From positions 127,931,018 through 127,995,017 of the forward strand of contig NC_134087.1 of the NCBI RefSeq assembly GCF_000715075.1: a DNA stretch of 64,000 bases, read 5' to 3'. Below the pieces are notes generated by a model that was given only the letters and a program-made list of their open reading frames with translations, had not been told where the DNA came from and ran no database searches. Source of the stretch: Nicotiana tabacum. Its lineage: Eukaryota; Streptophyta; Magnoliopsida; Solanales; Solanaceae. The position numbers and the translations under genes were made by a program. Shown piece by piece: positions 46,161 through 58,120 of the stretch (position 1 is its first letter; every line of letters starts with the position of its first letter).

Positions 46161-47278
46161 CGACAGATCACCGTGATACCTCCGGAGCATCGAAACATGC
46201 AACACCGGATGAACTCCTGCCAAGCTGGGAGGTAAGGCAAGCTCATAAGCAACCTCCCCAAAATGCCGCAATATCTCAAAAGGACCAATAAACCTCAGAC
46301 TCAACTTCCCTTTCTTCTCGAATCTCATAACGCCCTTTGTAGGCGAAACCCGAAGCAGAACCCACTCTCCAACCATATAGGAAACATCACGAACCTTCCG
46401 GTCCGCATAACTCTTCTGTCTGGACTGGGCTATATGGAGTCTATCCTGAATCACCTTAACCTTCTCCAAAGCATCCTGAACCAAGTCTGTGCCCAATAAT
46501 CTAGCCTCACCCGGCTCAAACCAACCCACCGAGGATCTACACCGCCTACCATATAAAGCCTTATACGGTGTCATCTGAATGCTGGACTATTAGCTGTTGT
46601 TGTAGGAAAACTCCACCAATGGAAAGAACTGATCCCAATACCCTCCAAACTTAATCACATACACACGGAGCATATCCTCAAGAATCTGAATAGTGCGCCC
46701 GGACTGTCCGTCCGTCTGAGGGTGAAATGCTGTACTCAACTCCACCCGAGTACCCAACTCATGCTGTACGACCCTCCAGAAATGTGATGTGAAATAAGTA
46801 CCTTTATCTAAAATGATGGAAACTAGAATACCATGCAGACGAACAATCTCCCGGATATAAATCTCTGCCAGACGCTCCGAAAAATAGGTAGTACACAAAG
46901 GAATGAAATGCGTGGACTTGGTCACCAATCCACAATCACCCAAATGGCATCGAACTTCCTAAAAGTCTGTGGGAGCCCAACTACAAAGTCCATGGTGATT
47001 CACTCCCACTTCCACTTCGGAATCTCTATCTGCTGAAGCAACCCACCGGTCTCTGGTGCTCATACTTCACCTGCTGACAATTGAGGCACCGAGCTACAAA
47101 TCCAACTATATCTTTCTTCATCTGCCTCCACTAATAATGCTGCCTCAAATCCTGGTACATCTTTACGGCACCCGGATGAATGGAATACCACGAATTGTGG
47201 GCCTCCTCTAAAATAACCTCCCGAAGCCCATCAACATTTGGTACACATATCCGACCTTGCATCCGCAATACCCCGTCA
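46161..47278 (-). pseudogene. Integrase of element C
   Basis: DLRQHY-x-WRQMKKDIVGF marks the zinc-binding region near 47130, with a Trp to TAG. FTSHFWRVVQHELGTRVELS and FHPQTDGQSGRTIQILEDML mark the core. KGTYFTSH replaces RGTQFTS and the second Asp is kept as ILDKGT. YNNS is followed by two stops near 46591, then TPYKALYGRRCRSSVGWFEP and ESYADRKVRDVSYM-like text (KSYADRKVRDVSYMV). An indel near 46930 shifts the frame in the core's first part. Confidence 0.85.
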
Positions 47279-48085
47279 TCACCAATAGTCACCATGCTGA
47301 ACCTTATCCTTTAGGACAAGCAAATGAGGGTCATCAAACTGACGCTCCCTAATACGATCAAATAAGAAAGACCCAGAGACCACACAAGCTAGAACCCGAC
47401 TGGGCTCTAAAAGATCCAATCTCACAAACTGGCTGGCTAAGGCCTGAACATCCAACGTCATGGGCTTCTCTACTGCTGGTAAATAAGCTAAATTCCCCAA
47501 ACTCTCTGCCCGACGACTCAAAGCATTGGCCACATCATTGGCCTTGCCTGGATGATACAAGATTGTGATATCATAGTCCTTTAGTAGCTCTAACCACCTC
47601 CTCTAGCGCAAATTAAGATCCTTCTGCTTGAACATATGCTACAAACTCCGGTGATTAGTATAAATCTCACAAAGTGCACCGTACAAATAATGATACAAGA
47701 TCTTCAAGGCGTGAACAATAGCAACTAACTCGAGATCATGGATAGGATAATTCTTCTCATGTACCTTCAACTATCTGGACGCGTAGGCAAACACCCTACC
47801 ATCCTGCATCAATACCACTCCAAGGCCAATCCTCGAGGCATCACAATAGACAATATAAGACCTTGAACCTATAGGCAATATCAAAACTGGGCCTGTAGTC
47901 AAAGCTGTTTTGAGCTTCTGAAAGCTCGGCTCACACTCTTCCGTCCACTGGAACGGAGCACTCTTCTAGGTCAACCTGGTCATAGGGGCTGCAATCGATG
48001 AAAACCCCTCAATAAAATGACGGTAATAACCCGCCAAGCCAAGAAAACTACGGATCTCTATAGCTGAGGACGGTCTGGGCCAACT
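47279..48085 (-). pseudogene. RNase H of element C
   Basis: Minus-strand text has the same motifs as B RNase H: a GYYRHFIEGFSSI-like connection, DASRIGLGVVLMQDGRVFA-like catalytic start, [20 protein letters not shown] and [20 protein letters not shown] to TAG stops fall at 48086-48088, 47966-47968, 47771-47773, 47639-47641 and 47603-47605, five in ~490 bp. No other gene reading is credible here. Confidence 0.8.
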
Positions 48086-48670
48086 CTACACTACCTCCAC
48101 TTTCTTTGGATCCCCCTGAATACCCTCACTAGATACCACGTGGCCTAAGAATGCCACAGGCTCACATTTTGAGAACTTTGCATATAACTTCTTTTCCCTC
48201 AAAGTCTGAAGCACTGTCCTTAGGTGCTGCTCATGATCTTCCCGACTCCGGAAATACATCAGAATATCGTCAATAAAAACAATGACGAACGAGTCAAGAT
48301 ATGGCCGGAACACATTGTGCATCAAATGTATAAAGGCTGATAGGGCATTGGTAAGACCAAATGACATAACAAGGAATTCGTAATGACCATACCGAGTCCT
48401 GAAAGCAGTCTTCGGGATGTCTGGCTCCCAAATCTTCAATTGATGGTAACCTGAGCGTAAGTCAATTTTAGAAAACACTCGTGCGTCCTGAAGCTGGTCA
48501 AACCGATCATCAATACGAGGCAAATGATAATGGTTCTTCACTGTAACTTTGTTCAACTGGCGATAATCAATACACATATGCATAAAACCATTTTTTTTCT
48601 TAACAAACAAGACAGGAGCACCCCAAGGTGATACAGTGGGCCGAATAAAACCCTTATCAAGCAATTCCTA
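48086..48670 (-). pseudogene. Reverse transcriptase of element C
   Basis: An open frame of 192 codons carries [55 protein letters not shown] and the catalytic [15 protein letters not shown] then joins VAFLGHV, losing about five residues present in B. A CAG to TAG stop at 48668-48670 separates it from protease. It is the best preserved domain of C. Confidence 0.9.
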
Positions 48671-49400
48671 TAACTGATCCTTCAACTTAGGAGGGGCCAT
48701 ACGATACGGAGGAATAGAAATGGGCTGAGTGCCCGGCAACAGATCAATGCCAAAATCTATATCTTTATCGGGCGGTATGCACGGAATATCAGCTGGAAAC
48801 ACATCAAGAAAATCCCATACTACTGGTACTGAATCAACTATAGGGGTATCAATATTGACATCTCTCACATAAGCTAGATATGTGTCACACCCTTTCTCAA
48901 CCATATGCTTATCCTTAATAAAAGAAATAACTCTACTGCAAGTATGATCTAAGGTACCCCTCCACTCTACTCGCGGTACACCTGGCATAACCAACGTCAC
49001 AGTTTTGCATGACAATCAAGAATAGCATAATGGGGCGACAACCAGTCCATGCCCAAGATAACATCAAAATCTACCATGCTGAGCAATAATAAATTGGCTC
49101 TGGCCTCAAAACCACTAAGAGCAACCACACACGATCGATAAACGCGGTCCACAATAAGAGAATCTCCCACAAGAGTAGAAACATAAACAAGGGAACTCAA
49201 AGAATCCCGAGGTACTCCCAAATGCGGAACAAAATAAGAATACACATAAGAATAGGTGGAGCCTAGATCGAATAAAACCGATGCATCTCTATGACAAACC
49301 AGGACAATACATGTGATGACAGAATCGGAGGCGACAACCTCAGTACGGGTAGGAATGGCATAATATCTGGCCTTGCCTCCCCCTCTAGGGCGACCTCTAC
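48671..49400 (-). pseudogene. Aspartic protease of element C
   Basis: The active-site segment VLFDLGSTYSYVYSYFVPHL is near 49270, with DLG in place of the DPG of B. LLLSMVDFDVILGMDWLSP follows, then the frame changes near 49010. DLLPGTQPISIPPYRMAPPK leads into RT. Confidence 0.8.
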
Positions 49401-50791
49401 CTCCCCGACCTCCACCTCTAGCTGGCTGAGCTGGTGGGGTAGCAACTGGAGCTGTAACCATAACTTGAGAACTTTGCGGGGCATGCTGTGGCTGAGAAGT
49501 CTGTGGAGGTGCACCCCTCCTAAGTCTGGGGAAATCCCTCACAATATGGCATGTGTCTCCACACTCAAAACAAGCTCTAGAAGGATGTGGCAGCTGTGAA
49601 TGGCTCGAGCCAGGTCTGCTGGACCAACCACTGAAAGCACCCCACGTAGGAGGTGTACTAGATACTGGAGGTGCATAATAAGGCTCTTGAGGCCTAGGAG
49701 GAGCTGGAATACCACTGGCTGCTGGAAGATCTGAATGAATAGGGCGACTCATATAACCCCTACCATGACGACCTGCAGTTGGGGCACGGGCACCAGAATA
49801 ATGGCCCGACTCTCGAGATCTCTTGGCCTCCCTCTCCTCTCTATCCCTAGCATGCATACCCTCAATCCTCCTAGCAATGCTCACCAGCTACTAGTAAGAA
49901 ATATCCATCTCCAACTTAGGAGCCATGCTAGACATGATTCTAGGAATAAGCCCCTCAATAACCCAGCAAACCCTCTCGCGAATAGTAGAAACCAAGGCTG
50001 GAGCATGTCTAGCTTTTCTAGTGTAACGTACAGCATACTCTGAGACAGTCATAGTACTCTGGCGCAAATCCTCAAACTCTGCGCACCATGCATCCCTGAA
50101 GCTCTGAGGAACATATCTAAAAACTAAGTCCAAGTCAGGGAAACAGCCTCATCCGGACTGTCTAACTCATAGGTGCACCACCTCTCATAGGCATCTCATC
50201 GAAGCTGGAAGGTAGTGAAGGAAACCCTGCTCGACCCTGATATACCCATGCTACGGAGAATACAGTGGCACTCATCTAGAATCCCAGAGCATCATCTGAT
50301 GCTAGACCACTGAATACAGGAGGCTTTTACTTCTTGAACCTCTCAAGCCTCAGCTGCTCATCCTCAGAAACCACTGCCCTGTCCTTGGGCTGATCTGGGA
50401 CTACAGGATGTACAAGATGTACAGGAATAATCTCTGGGACCTGATCAACATGCACTCGCTGCTCAGGAGTGTGGGCGGCGAGAGTTTTTGCTCCTACCCC
50501 AGCCTGAGATGTAGCTACAACAAGGGGAAGCAACCCTGCCTGAGCCAGAGTGGTGTACATGCTTATGAACTATGTAAGAGTCTCCTGGAGAGTTGGAGTA
50601 GTAGTAGCAGTAGGCGTATCAGGTGCCTGGACTCCGACTAGAACTACTGGTGGCATCTCGGTGGTAGCTCGCGCGTGTGCTCTGGCTGCACCGCATACGC
50701 GTCCTCGGCCTCTACCCCAACCCCGACCTCTGATGGCTCTAGCAGGGGGCGCATGTGCCTGGTCATCTCTGGTAGCACGTGTCCTCACCAT
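49401..50791 (-). pseudogene. gag of element C
   Basis: ATG at 50791 (MVRTRATRDDQAHAP) is ~190 bases past the LTR, in the same position as in B. The gag domain shows FRYVPQSFRDAWCAEFEDLR, MTVSEYAVRYTRKARH and a zinc knuckle CFECGDTCHIVRDF near 49565 in which the last Cys is Phe. Two adjacent CAG to TAG codons are at 49888-49893; other stops and shifts fall near 50327 and 50560. The Gly/Arg-rich tail before protease is kept. Confidence 0.82.
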
Positions 50792-50977
50792 CTATGAGAG
50801 AATAAAAGACATAAGTTTAGAATTGTGAAATCAAGATCTCGCACGACAAGGAAATCAAATGAAGTGGAATATTCCTAAGAGTTACATAGCCTCACGTAGA
50901 TAAGTACAGACGTCTCCATACCGATCCACGAGACTCTAATAAATCGACTAGTGATCCATAACTCTTACGAACCTAGA

Positions 50978-50990
50978 GCTCTGATACCAA
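50978..50990 (-). promoter_or_regulatory. Primer binding site of element C (initiator tRNA-Met)
   Basis: The minus strand reads TTGGTATCAGAGC two bases past the LTR end, complementary to plant initiator tRNA-Met. Confidence 0.88.
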
Positions 50991-50992
50991 CT

Positions 50993-53731
50993 TGTCACGA
51001 CCCCAGTTCGCCCTCCATAAACTATCGTGATGACACCTAGTCTTTACAACTAGGTAAGCCTAACAAATGCAGAAAGAAAATAATTTAAAAAAACCGAGAT
51101 AACAAAATGAAATAGTGTTTAAGATGCCGCCTGGCATATAACAGTACAAGAGTCTCAACCTAATACTCCCAAAATCTGGAACCCCATAAATCACAAGCTA
51201 AGAGATACATAAAAAGCTCTAACTCCAGGAATGTCTATCAAAAGGAAAATACATAAGGGCTATACTAGTACAGAAAATAGAAAGGGACTCCTCGGTCTGC
51301 AGACGCGACAGATATACCTCAAAGTCTCTATATAAGTGCCTCGCCTTAAGGATGATAAGACTGAGTGGAAGTACTTGGATCTGCACATGAAAAACATGCA
51401 CAGAAAGGGCATGAGTACACCACAGCAGTACTCAGAAAGTGCCAAGCCTAACCTCGGTCGGGTTGTGATGAGGAAAGTCAAGGCCGTACCGAGATTAAAT
51501 GAAATATAAGGTATAACAGTATAGAATAAGATAGTATAATTAAGTGCAACAGTAAGAAATGACATAGAATATTAAGAACAACAGCAACTATAACAGGGAC
51601 AAAATAATCACGGAAAGGAGTACAACTCAATACAGAGATAACAACCGGGGATCTCCCAGGATACCGTCCTGTAGTCCCCAAATATAAATATCCAGTGGAT
51701 CTCTCAAGTGCAGTTCCGTAGTCTAACTCATAATGCACGGGGATCTACCGGAAATCCGATCCGTAGTCCCAAATGTAAATATCCAGTATAGGGGGAATCT
51801 ACCGGATGCAATCCCGTAGTTCCAGTGTAAATGTGCAGCAGGATCTACCAGAATACCAATCCCATAGTCCCAAAGTAAACACAGAGGAGGGATCTCCCGG
51901 GATACCGTCTCGTAGTACCAAAGTAAACACACAACAACAACACGAAGAATAGACAATTCAATTCAAATTCCATACCAAGGTAAAACAGGTAATTCTAGCC
52001 TAGCATGCTGTACATAATCCAAATAAGGCAATTTGAGCGCAATTAAAGCCATTAAGTCAATTAGACATGCTTCCTTAAACTAACAACTGGCTTAAATCAC
52101 AAGTAGTATAAATAGAAAAGGAAACACGATTATGGTTACTTAATGAAAACCGAACTTTCAACAATTAGTACAAGTACACACTCATCACCTCACGTACAAG
52201 GCATTTCAAATATCAATAATACCAAATCCTAATGGGAGTTTCCCCCACACAAGGTTAGGCAAGTCACTTACCTCAAACCGGCTCAAAATCAACCCGAGGC
52301 CACGTTCTTGCCACGAGTACTCGACTCCAATGGCCCAAATCTATTCAATTCAATTGCATAATGTAAATATAACTTCAAGTAACTAATTACACAAATAAAT
52401 TCTAAGCTAAAACGCGAAATTAGGTAAAATTACCTAAATGCCCCCGGGCCCACGTCTTGGAATCGGGTAAAAGTTACATATTATTAACCCTCATTCACTC
52501 ACAAGTCGAACCATACTATTATCCAAATTCAATGTCAAATCCCCAATCAAAACTCGAAAATTAGGTCTATGAACTTTTCCAAAATTTTCCCAATTTCTCA
52601 CCCCAAATCCGAAATTAGATTATGAATTTATGTTTATATTAATGGGTTATACGCAAAAAGGAGTTAAGAATCATTACCCACAAACTCCCTCCGAAAAATC
52701 TCTCCAAAATTCGCCTCATACCGAGCTCCCAATTCAATTTTGTGATATGAACTCAAAACCCTCGATTTTGAAATTTAAGTTCTGCCCAGATGCGTTCTTC
52801 TTCGCGAACGCGAGACTACGTCGTGAACGCAATGCACAAAATTCCACTGGCCAACCTTCCTCTTTCGCGAACGCAATGCCCAAGTTGCGAACGCGATGAC
52901 CATCCTCCCTTCTCCTACGCGAACCATCTTCGCGAACGCATAGGTATAAGACCCCACAACCTCGCGAACGTGAAGCATTAAACCTTCACTAGTTCCAGAT
53001 CCTCTTCGCGAACATGAGACCCCACTCGCGAACACGAAGAAAGAAACCAGAACTGACTGCTACAATTTTTTCTACAATTCTTTAAGTTCCAAAAATAACC
53101 CGTTGAGCATCCGAAACACACCCGAGGCCCTCGGGACCTCAACCAAACATGTCAAACAATCCTAAAACATCAGTTAAACTTGTTCCAATCTTCTGAATGC
53201 TCAAAACAATATCAAAACACCAATTTAACATCGGATTCAAGCCTAAGAACTCCAAAAACTCTCAAATTACGCTTTCGATTAAAAAATCTATCAAACCTCG
53301 TCCAAATGACCTAAAATTTTGCAAGCACGCCAAATTCAACACTATGGAGCTACTCGAACTTTCGGAATTCAATCTGACCCCGATATCAAAATCTCGCTAT
53401 CGAACTGGAAATTTAAAAAATTCAACTTTCGGCATTTCAAGCCTAAATAAGCTACGGACCTCCAAAACACAATCCGAACATGCCCCTAAGCCTGAAAATC
53501 ACCGATCTAATAGAACTGACGGAATTCCATTCTAAGTCCATCTTCACACTGCTCTGAATACGGTCCAAATTCTAAAGTTTAAGCTCTCATTTAGGTACTA
53601 AGTATCCCAAAATACTCTGAAACTCAAAACCAAACATCCTGGCGAATCAAAATAGCAGAAACAAATACGGGGTAAGCAGTTAATAGGGGATCGGGGCATT
53701 AATTCTTAAAACGATCGATCGGGTCATTACA
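50993..53731 (-). repeat. 5' LTR of element C (right copy, 2,739 bp)
   Basis: It runs from TGTCACGACCCC at 50993 to GGGTCATTACA at 53731. It contains the tandem array at 51648-51935. A related LTR in reverse orientation opens element E at 63711. Confidence 0.88.
52795..53035 (-). promoter_or_regulatory. Word array in LTR C, right copy (TCGCGAACGCGA type)
   Basis: About seven words of the TTCGCGAACGCGA type occur, fewer than in the left copy. It lies ~700-930 bp from the LTR 5' end. A weak TATA-like AAATTTAAG is at 52771-52779. Confidence 0.55.
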
Positions 53732-54242
53732 GAAGCTTTATAGTTTGGAATTAATTCCTATGAATTTGTTTGATATTATTGAGTTATATTTGACTAGATT
53801 CGAGTCGTTTGGAGTTGGATTTGAAAGGCAAATAGTGATTGATTATAGCTTACCAGGTGAGTGTAAGTCGTTTTTTTATCCTTATAAGAGAAATGTTTTC
53901 CCATGGATGATCTATTTGCTACTTGTTTCTTGATTTAGGAGTCACATCTATACGTGGTGACGAACGTATATACGTAGCTAGGTACTGGGGATTGGTTTAT
54001 GACTATGCCTTATTTGCACTATGTAAACTTATATCCATACTTTATTGATTCTATGACTACATGACTTGTAAGTATGGCTTAAAAGCATGCATAAATTATG
54101 ACTTGTTAAATTGGGCATACAGAATTATTTTGCCATATTGAGTTGTCTTATTAAGCCGTAGTCATGCACTTATCTTATTTTATTCATGATTTAGTGGTTA
54201 TATGGCTTAACTTATTCATGTTAAATATTATGAAACGACTTC

Positions 54243-54301
<59 letters not shown>

Positions 54302-55405
54302 GTCGCAACCTGCAAAGCAGAACAACCCGCAAACTTGTTTAAACACTGGGGAGCGGTGCGGCTGGTGTGATTCATACACATATACATGAGTTGGAGAGTT
54401 GAATATTGTGAAAAGTTAAGGAATTTGGCATTACGGACACTATGAGCAGATATACACTATTGGTTATTGAATAGTAATGGTATTATGATTAGATCGGATT
54501 GCACACTGAAATGATTGGTTAAGGATCATTGATTATAAAATGATCAACGCTTGGATGTTAGGTGATTACCCATGTAACTTTGGACCCTGTGAGCGTAGGC
54601 ACTCGAATATAGTGCTTGATTATACACGTGGATGTCAGGCACATATATGTGCTGTGAGGTTTGAAAAGATCCTGAGCATGCATATTTATATATATTATAC
54701 TCATGCAGTGGCTTTGATAGAAATATTGATTGATATACATCGTGTCTTTGCGCGAGAATTGAGGCATTTTACACCTGATTTGATCTCATATATCTGTAGA
54801 GCATGCCTATATTTCCATATAAACTGTGTATCTAGCTTTTATATCTTATTCGATGATACCATGTCTTATCTCGTATTGGATTCATGCTTTATCTAATTAT
54901 TGGATTGTTAGTAAATGTCTAAATCGATCCCTCTCCAATATTTCATCGAGGCTAGACTTGATACTATTGAATATCGTGGTTTTGTACTCATACTATACTT
55001 ATGTACATTTTGTGCATGTTTAGAGATTGATATTAGTGGTACCCTTTGAGCTGAGTAGGGGTATTTTGTCGAAGACTTCGTGGTGAGCTGCTTTACTTGA
55101 TCTAATCCACATCACATGGAGTCCCCCTTTCCTACTTATTCATTTTTGTCTATGTATTTCTTTTTTGTACAGATGTTACTATTCGGTTAAAACTAGTTAC
55201 TCTTATTAAATGCTTGTGATGAGGTGACAACAGATTTTGGGCATTTGTTAGACAGTTATGGTCGTGTTTAGACTATATCTCTGATTTTGTACTTTAGATA
55301 TTGATTTGAGATTGTTTTCGTATTGTTATTTATATCATGAGATAGTTAATGGCTTAATATTTGAATTATGTTGAGTGTTGGTTTGCCTAACGAAAGGGTT
55401 GGGTG
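53732..55405 (+). repeat. LTR of element D, second part
   Basis: It resumes after element C with the duplicated gaagc and continues the D LTR. TACGTGGTGACGAAC near 53950 corresponds to the GTGACGAGAGTCCG part of LTR G. Near 55360 it reads TTGAGTGTTGGTTTGCCTAA, the counterpart of the last ~80 bp of G. The final part is cut by copia element H. An 18S-ITS1 fragment sits inside at 54243-54366. Confidence 0.75.
54243..54366 (+). rRNA. Displaced fragment: 3' end of 18S rRNA plus start of ITS1
   Basis: Bases ~54243-54302 are the last ~60 nt of plant 18S rRNA (GGAGAAGTCGTAACAAGG, then the CCGTAGGTGAACCTGCGG segment, ending GGATCATTG). Bases 54303-54366 continue with ITS1-like TCGCAACCTGCAAAGCAG and a GTTTAAACACTGGGGAG stretch. 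The 18S part shows no obvious damage; ITS1 has several CG to CA or TG changes. It has no 5.8S or other rDNA around it and sits in the D LTR, so it is a non-functional filler or captured piece. Confidence 0.85.
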
Positions 55406-56322
55406 CTGATGGATTTTCAATGTCTTTGCCTTATATTGTTTTGATGATCTAACAAACTTACTGTCAAGAACCAGATAGGGAACCTGACACACTTGGTACA
55501 CATTGCTAATGAATGAATTCCAGCCAGAACTCCAGCTAATGTGAACTGCTGCAAGTGTAAAAAATAGAGAAACAAGACAAGGACCTGATCCCTTGTGTAT
55601 CCCTGACAGCAGTACGAAAGTCAACCGTACACAGCTGGAAAGTGACTGCCACAGAAATAGTGCACATAGTGCAGCAATTTTGCAGTCACTTGTCCTTTGA
55701 CCAATCAAGTGCTTACATCATTCAAGTGATGTCATCAAAGATGTATTAACAAGAGCATTATAACAAAACATCACTTGAACACTTGAGAATTCACTTCAAG
55801 CATTCAAGCCTTCTGCAAATAGTGAACTTAATTCTCAAGAGCCTGAAGAACAAAGTTAAACGCTACTATGGACTAGTTCCTAAATCTAGTATGTTGTTAT
55901 CCTTAGTTGAGTTGTAACTTTGTAATTGTTCTTGTGGTAATTCCTAAATTGCTTAGCTAGAATCGTTACTTAGGAACCCTTTTGTAAAACCATAAAGCCT
56001 TTATGTTTGTGTCGTGACTAGAGTTAGTCATGAGTTGAAGTCTTTGTAATAGGTTTATTGCAAAGTGGCTTGTAATAGGTGTATTGCGAGTTAGTGAGGG
56101 ATTATGAGTTTAATTCCTAGATTTCATAGGTTGTAATCTAAAAGTTGCTCATTGTGAAGTTGAAATCCTACCAGTGTAGGTCGTGGTTTTTTATCCCCTT
56201 GAGCAGGGATTTTTCCATGTAAAACTCCCTGTCTTATTTACTTATTGTTTTATTAGTATTCCTAGTGGAAACTCATAGAGGACCTGGTACTCTATAGTTT
56301 GGTGGACTCATATAAACTATCA
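55406..56322 (+). repeat. 5' LTR of element H (~917 bp)
   Basis: The end is set by the primer site: the LTR finishes TATAAACTATCA at 56322. The start is placed at TGATGGATTTTCAATG (55406), where D LTR text stops; 55403 is equally possible because a TSD cannot be checked. GACCTGGTAC and similar words recur inside. Confidence 0.65.
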
Positions 56323-56324
56323 AT

Positions 56325-56336
56325 TGGTATCAGAGC
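56325..56336 (+). promoter_or_regulatory. Primer binding site of element H (initiator tRNA-Met)
   Basis: TGGTATCAGAGC begins two bases after the LTR, complementary to plant initiator tRNA-Met. Confidence 0.9.
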
Positions 56337-56375
56337 GGGTTCCTCCTATCAGACTAACACTTAGGAAGGATCCTT

Positions 56376-58120
56376 ATGGCCGCTCCACCAAATTTTGAAG
56401 AAGGTCAATCTACGTACAGATCACCCAGGTTCAATGGGCAATACTATGGGTTGTGGAAGACAAGAATACATGATTTTATCATGGCTGAAGATTCAAAGTT
56501 GTGAGATGTTATATGTGATGGTCCTTACATCCCAACAAAGGCAGTTGTAGACTTTGCATTGACAATGCCAAAGACCAGAAAAGAATACACTGACGCATAT
56601 AGGAAAGTTGTGGAGAAAAATTTTCGTGCCAAGAAAATTTTGGTGTGTGGAATCGGACATGATGAATACAATAAAATCTCTGCTTGTGAAATTGCCAAGG
56701 AGATATGGAAAGCTTTGCAAATAGCACATGAGGGAACCACTCAAGTAAAACAATCTAACATTGATATGCTCACTACCGAGTATGAACTCTTTAGGATGAA
56801 GGATGATGAATCTATTCAAGATATGCACATAAGATTAACCTCTATCATAAATGAGTTACACTCACTTGGTGAAATCATTCCTAGTAATAAGCTAGTGAGG
56901 AAGATTCTCAGTATCCTGCCCAGTTCTTAGGAAAGCAAGGTGAATGCTATTACTGAAGCAAAGGACCTGCAAGAGCTGACCATAGATGAGCTGGTTGGAA
57001 ATTTGATAACCTACGAGATGAAGAGGAAGATAGACAGTGAAAGAAGAGAACCAAAGAAAGAAAAGAACCTAGTACTCAAAGCTAAAAGCAACGACTCGAG
57101 TGAGGAGGACAATGACATGACTTACTTAACTAAAAGGTTTCAGAAGATGGTTAGAAGAAATGGAGGAATATTAAAAAGAGGCAACTCCAACAAAACAAAA
57201 AACTATGATCTCTGCCACAAGTGTGGAAAGCCAGGGCACTTCATCAAAGATTGTCCTCTCCTGAAGCAAGAACATTCCAAGTACAACCCTAAAAAAGCAG
57301 CCAAGAGGAACCCGGTTCCTGACAAGCACTTCAAAAGGAAGAGATGTGCTAACAATGTAGTGAAACAAGCTCTTGCAGCACTGGGAGACTCTTCTAGTGG
57401 GTCTGAAGATGAAATTGATGCAGGTGACAGCTCCATGATGGAAATTGAAAGTGAGGAAAATGAATATGATTCAATATTTTCTTTGATGGCCCAATCGGAT
57501 GATGATGAAGACGATGACAACAGTGAGGTAAATTTCAGGGATGTTCAGAGAAATCTTAAATCCTACTCTCCTAAGAAACTCATGTCTTTAGCTAGTATAC
57601 TGATTGATGCCTATCATAGTCTTGTGGAAGATAAGGATGCTTTGACCTTAGATCTAGGAGAAGCTGAACAAACTAGAGATGATCTGGTGGTGTGTGTAGT
57701 TGATCTGAAGGAAACCATTTGTGAGTTGGAGAAAGAAAATTTGTTTTAACCGAAAAAATTGCTAACATAGAACATGAAAGAGATGACTTAGTGGTGGTAG
57801 TTATTGACCATAAGGAAACCATTGAGAACTTCAGTAAAGAAAAAGAGGCCTTAGTGAAGAGAGTGATTGAGTTTGAGGAAGAAAGAGATAATCTTTTGGT
57901 AGTGATTGCAGACCTGAGTGAAACAATAGAGGGACTAGGGACTGAATCTAAACCTGAAAATTCTGGAAAAGGAAAAGAGGTAGCCAGTGAGGCACATATT
58001 AGGCTTGAAAATGAGTTGAAGGCTGTGAGAGCTAACCTGTGTGTTGAAACTAAGAAAAACAAACATCTCCAAACTGAATTGGAAAGAGTAAAAAATGATC
58101 TTGAAAAGTCCCTAAAGTAA
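56376..58120 (+). pseudogene. gag of element H
   Basis: ATG at 56376 (MAAPPNFEEGQSTYRSPRFN) is 40 bases after the primer site. The copia gag domain runs through EIAKEIWKALQIAHEGTTQV and MHIRLTSIINELHSLGEIIP. A CCHC knuckle CHKCGKPGHFIKDC lies at ~57210-57252. An acidic segment and a long coiled coil of repeated DDLVVVVIDHKETIENF-type units follow, unusual outside the SIRE group. Breaks: TGA 56502 and TAG 56928 (both Trp to stop), and an extra T near 57745 that shifts the frame. Gag forms the particle. Confidence 0.87.

Larger units (their letters stand above)
43200..53731 (-). mobile_element. Element C: Tekay-like chromovirus (Ty3/gypsy), 10,532 bp
   Basis: It is bounded by TGTCACGACCCC at 43200 and GGGTCATTACA at 53731, with the duplication gaagc (43195-43199, 53732-53736). 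Coding order on the minus strand is the same as in element B. LTRs differ at many sites, mostly transitions, so it is older than B. A deletion near 45935 removed the end of the left LTR, the PPT and the last pol codons. At least nine CAG to TAG changes are present. Confidence 0.92.

Noticed and set aside
54243..54366. Functional rRNA gene
   Set aside because: Only the last ~60 nt of 18S and part of ITS1 are present; the flanks are LTR sequence.
56325..56336. tRNA gene suggested by TGGTATCAGAGC (also near 37579 and 50978)
   Set aside because: It is only the 12-13 nt complement of a tRNA 3' end next to an LTR, i.e. a primer binding site.
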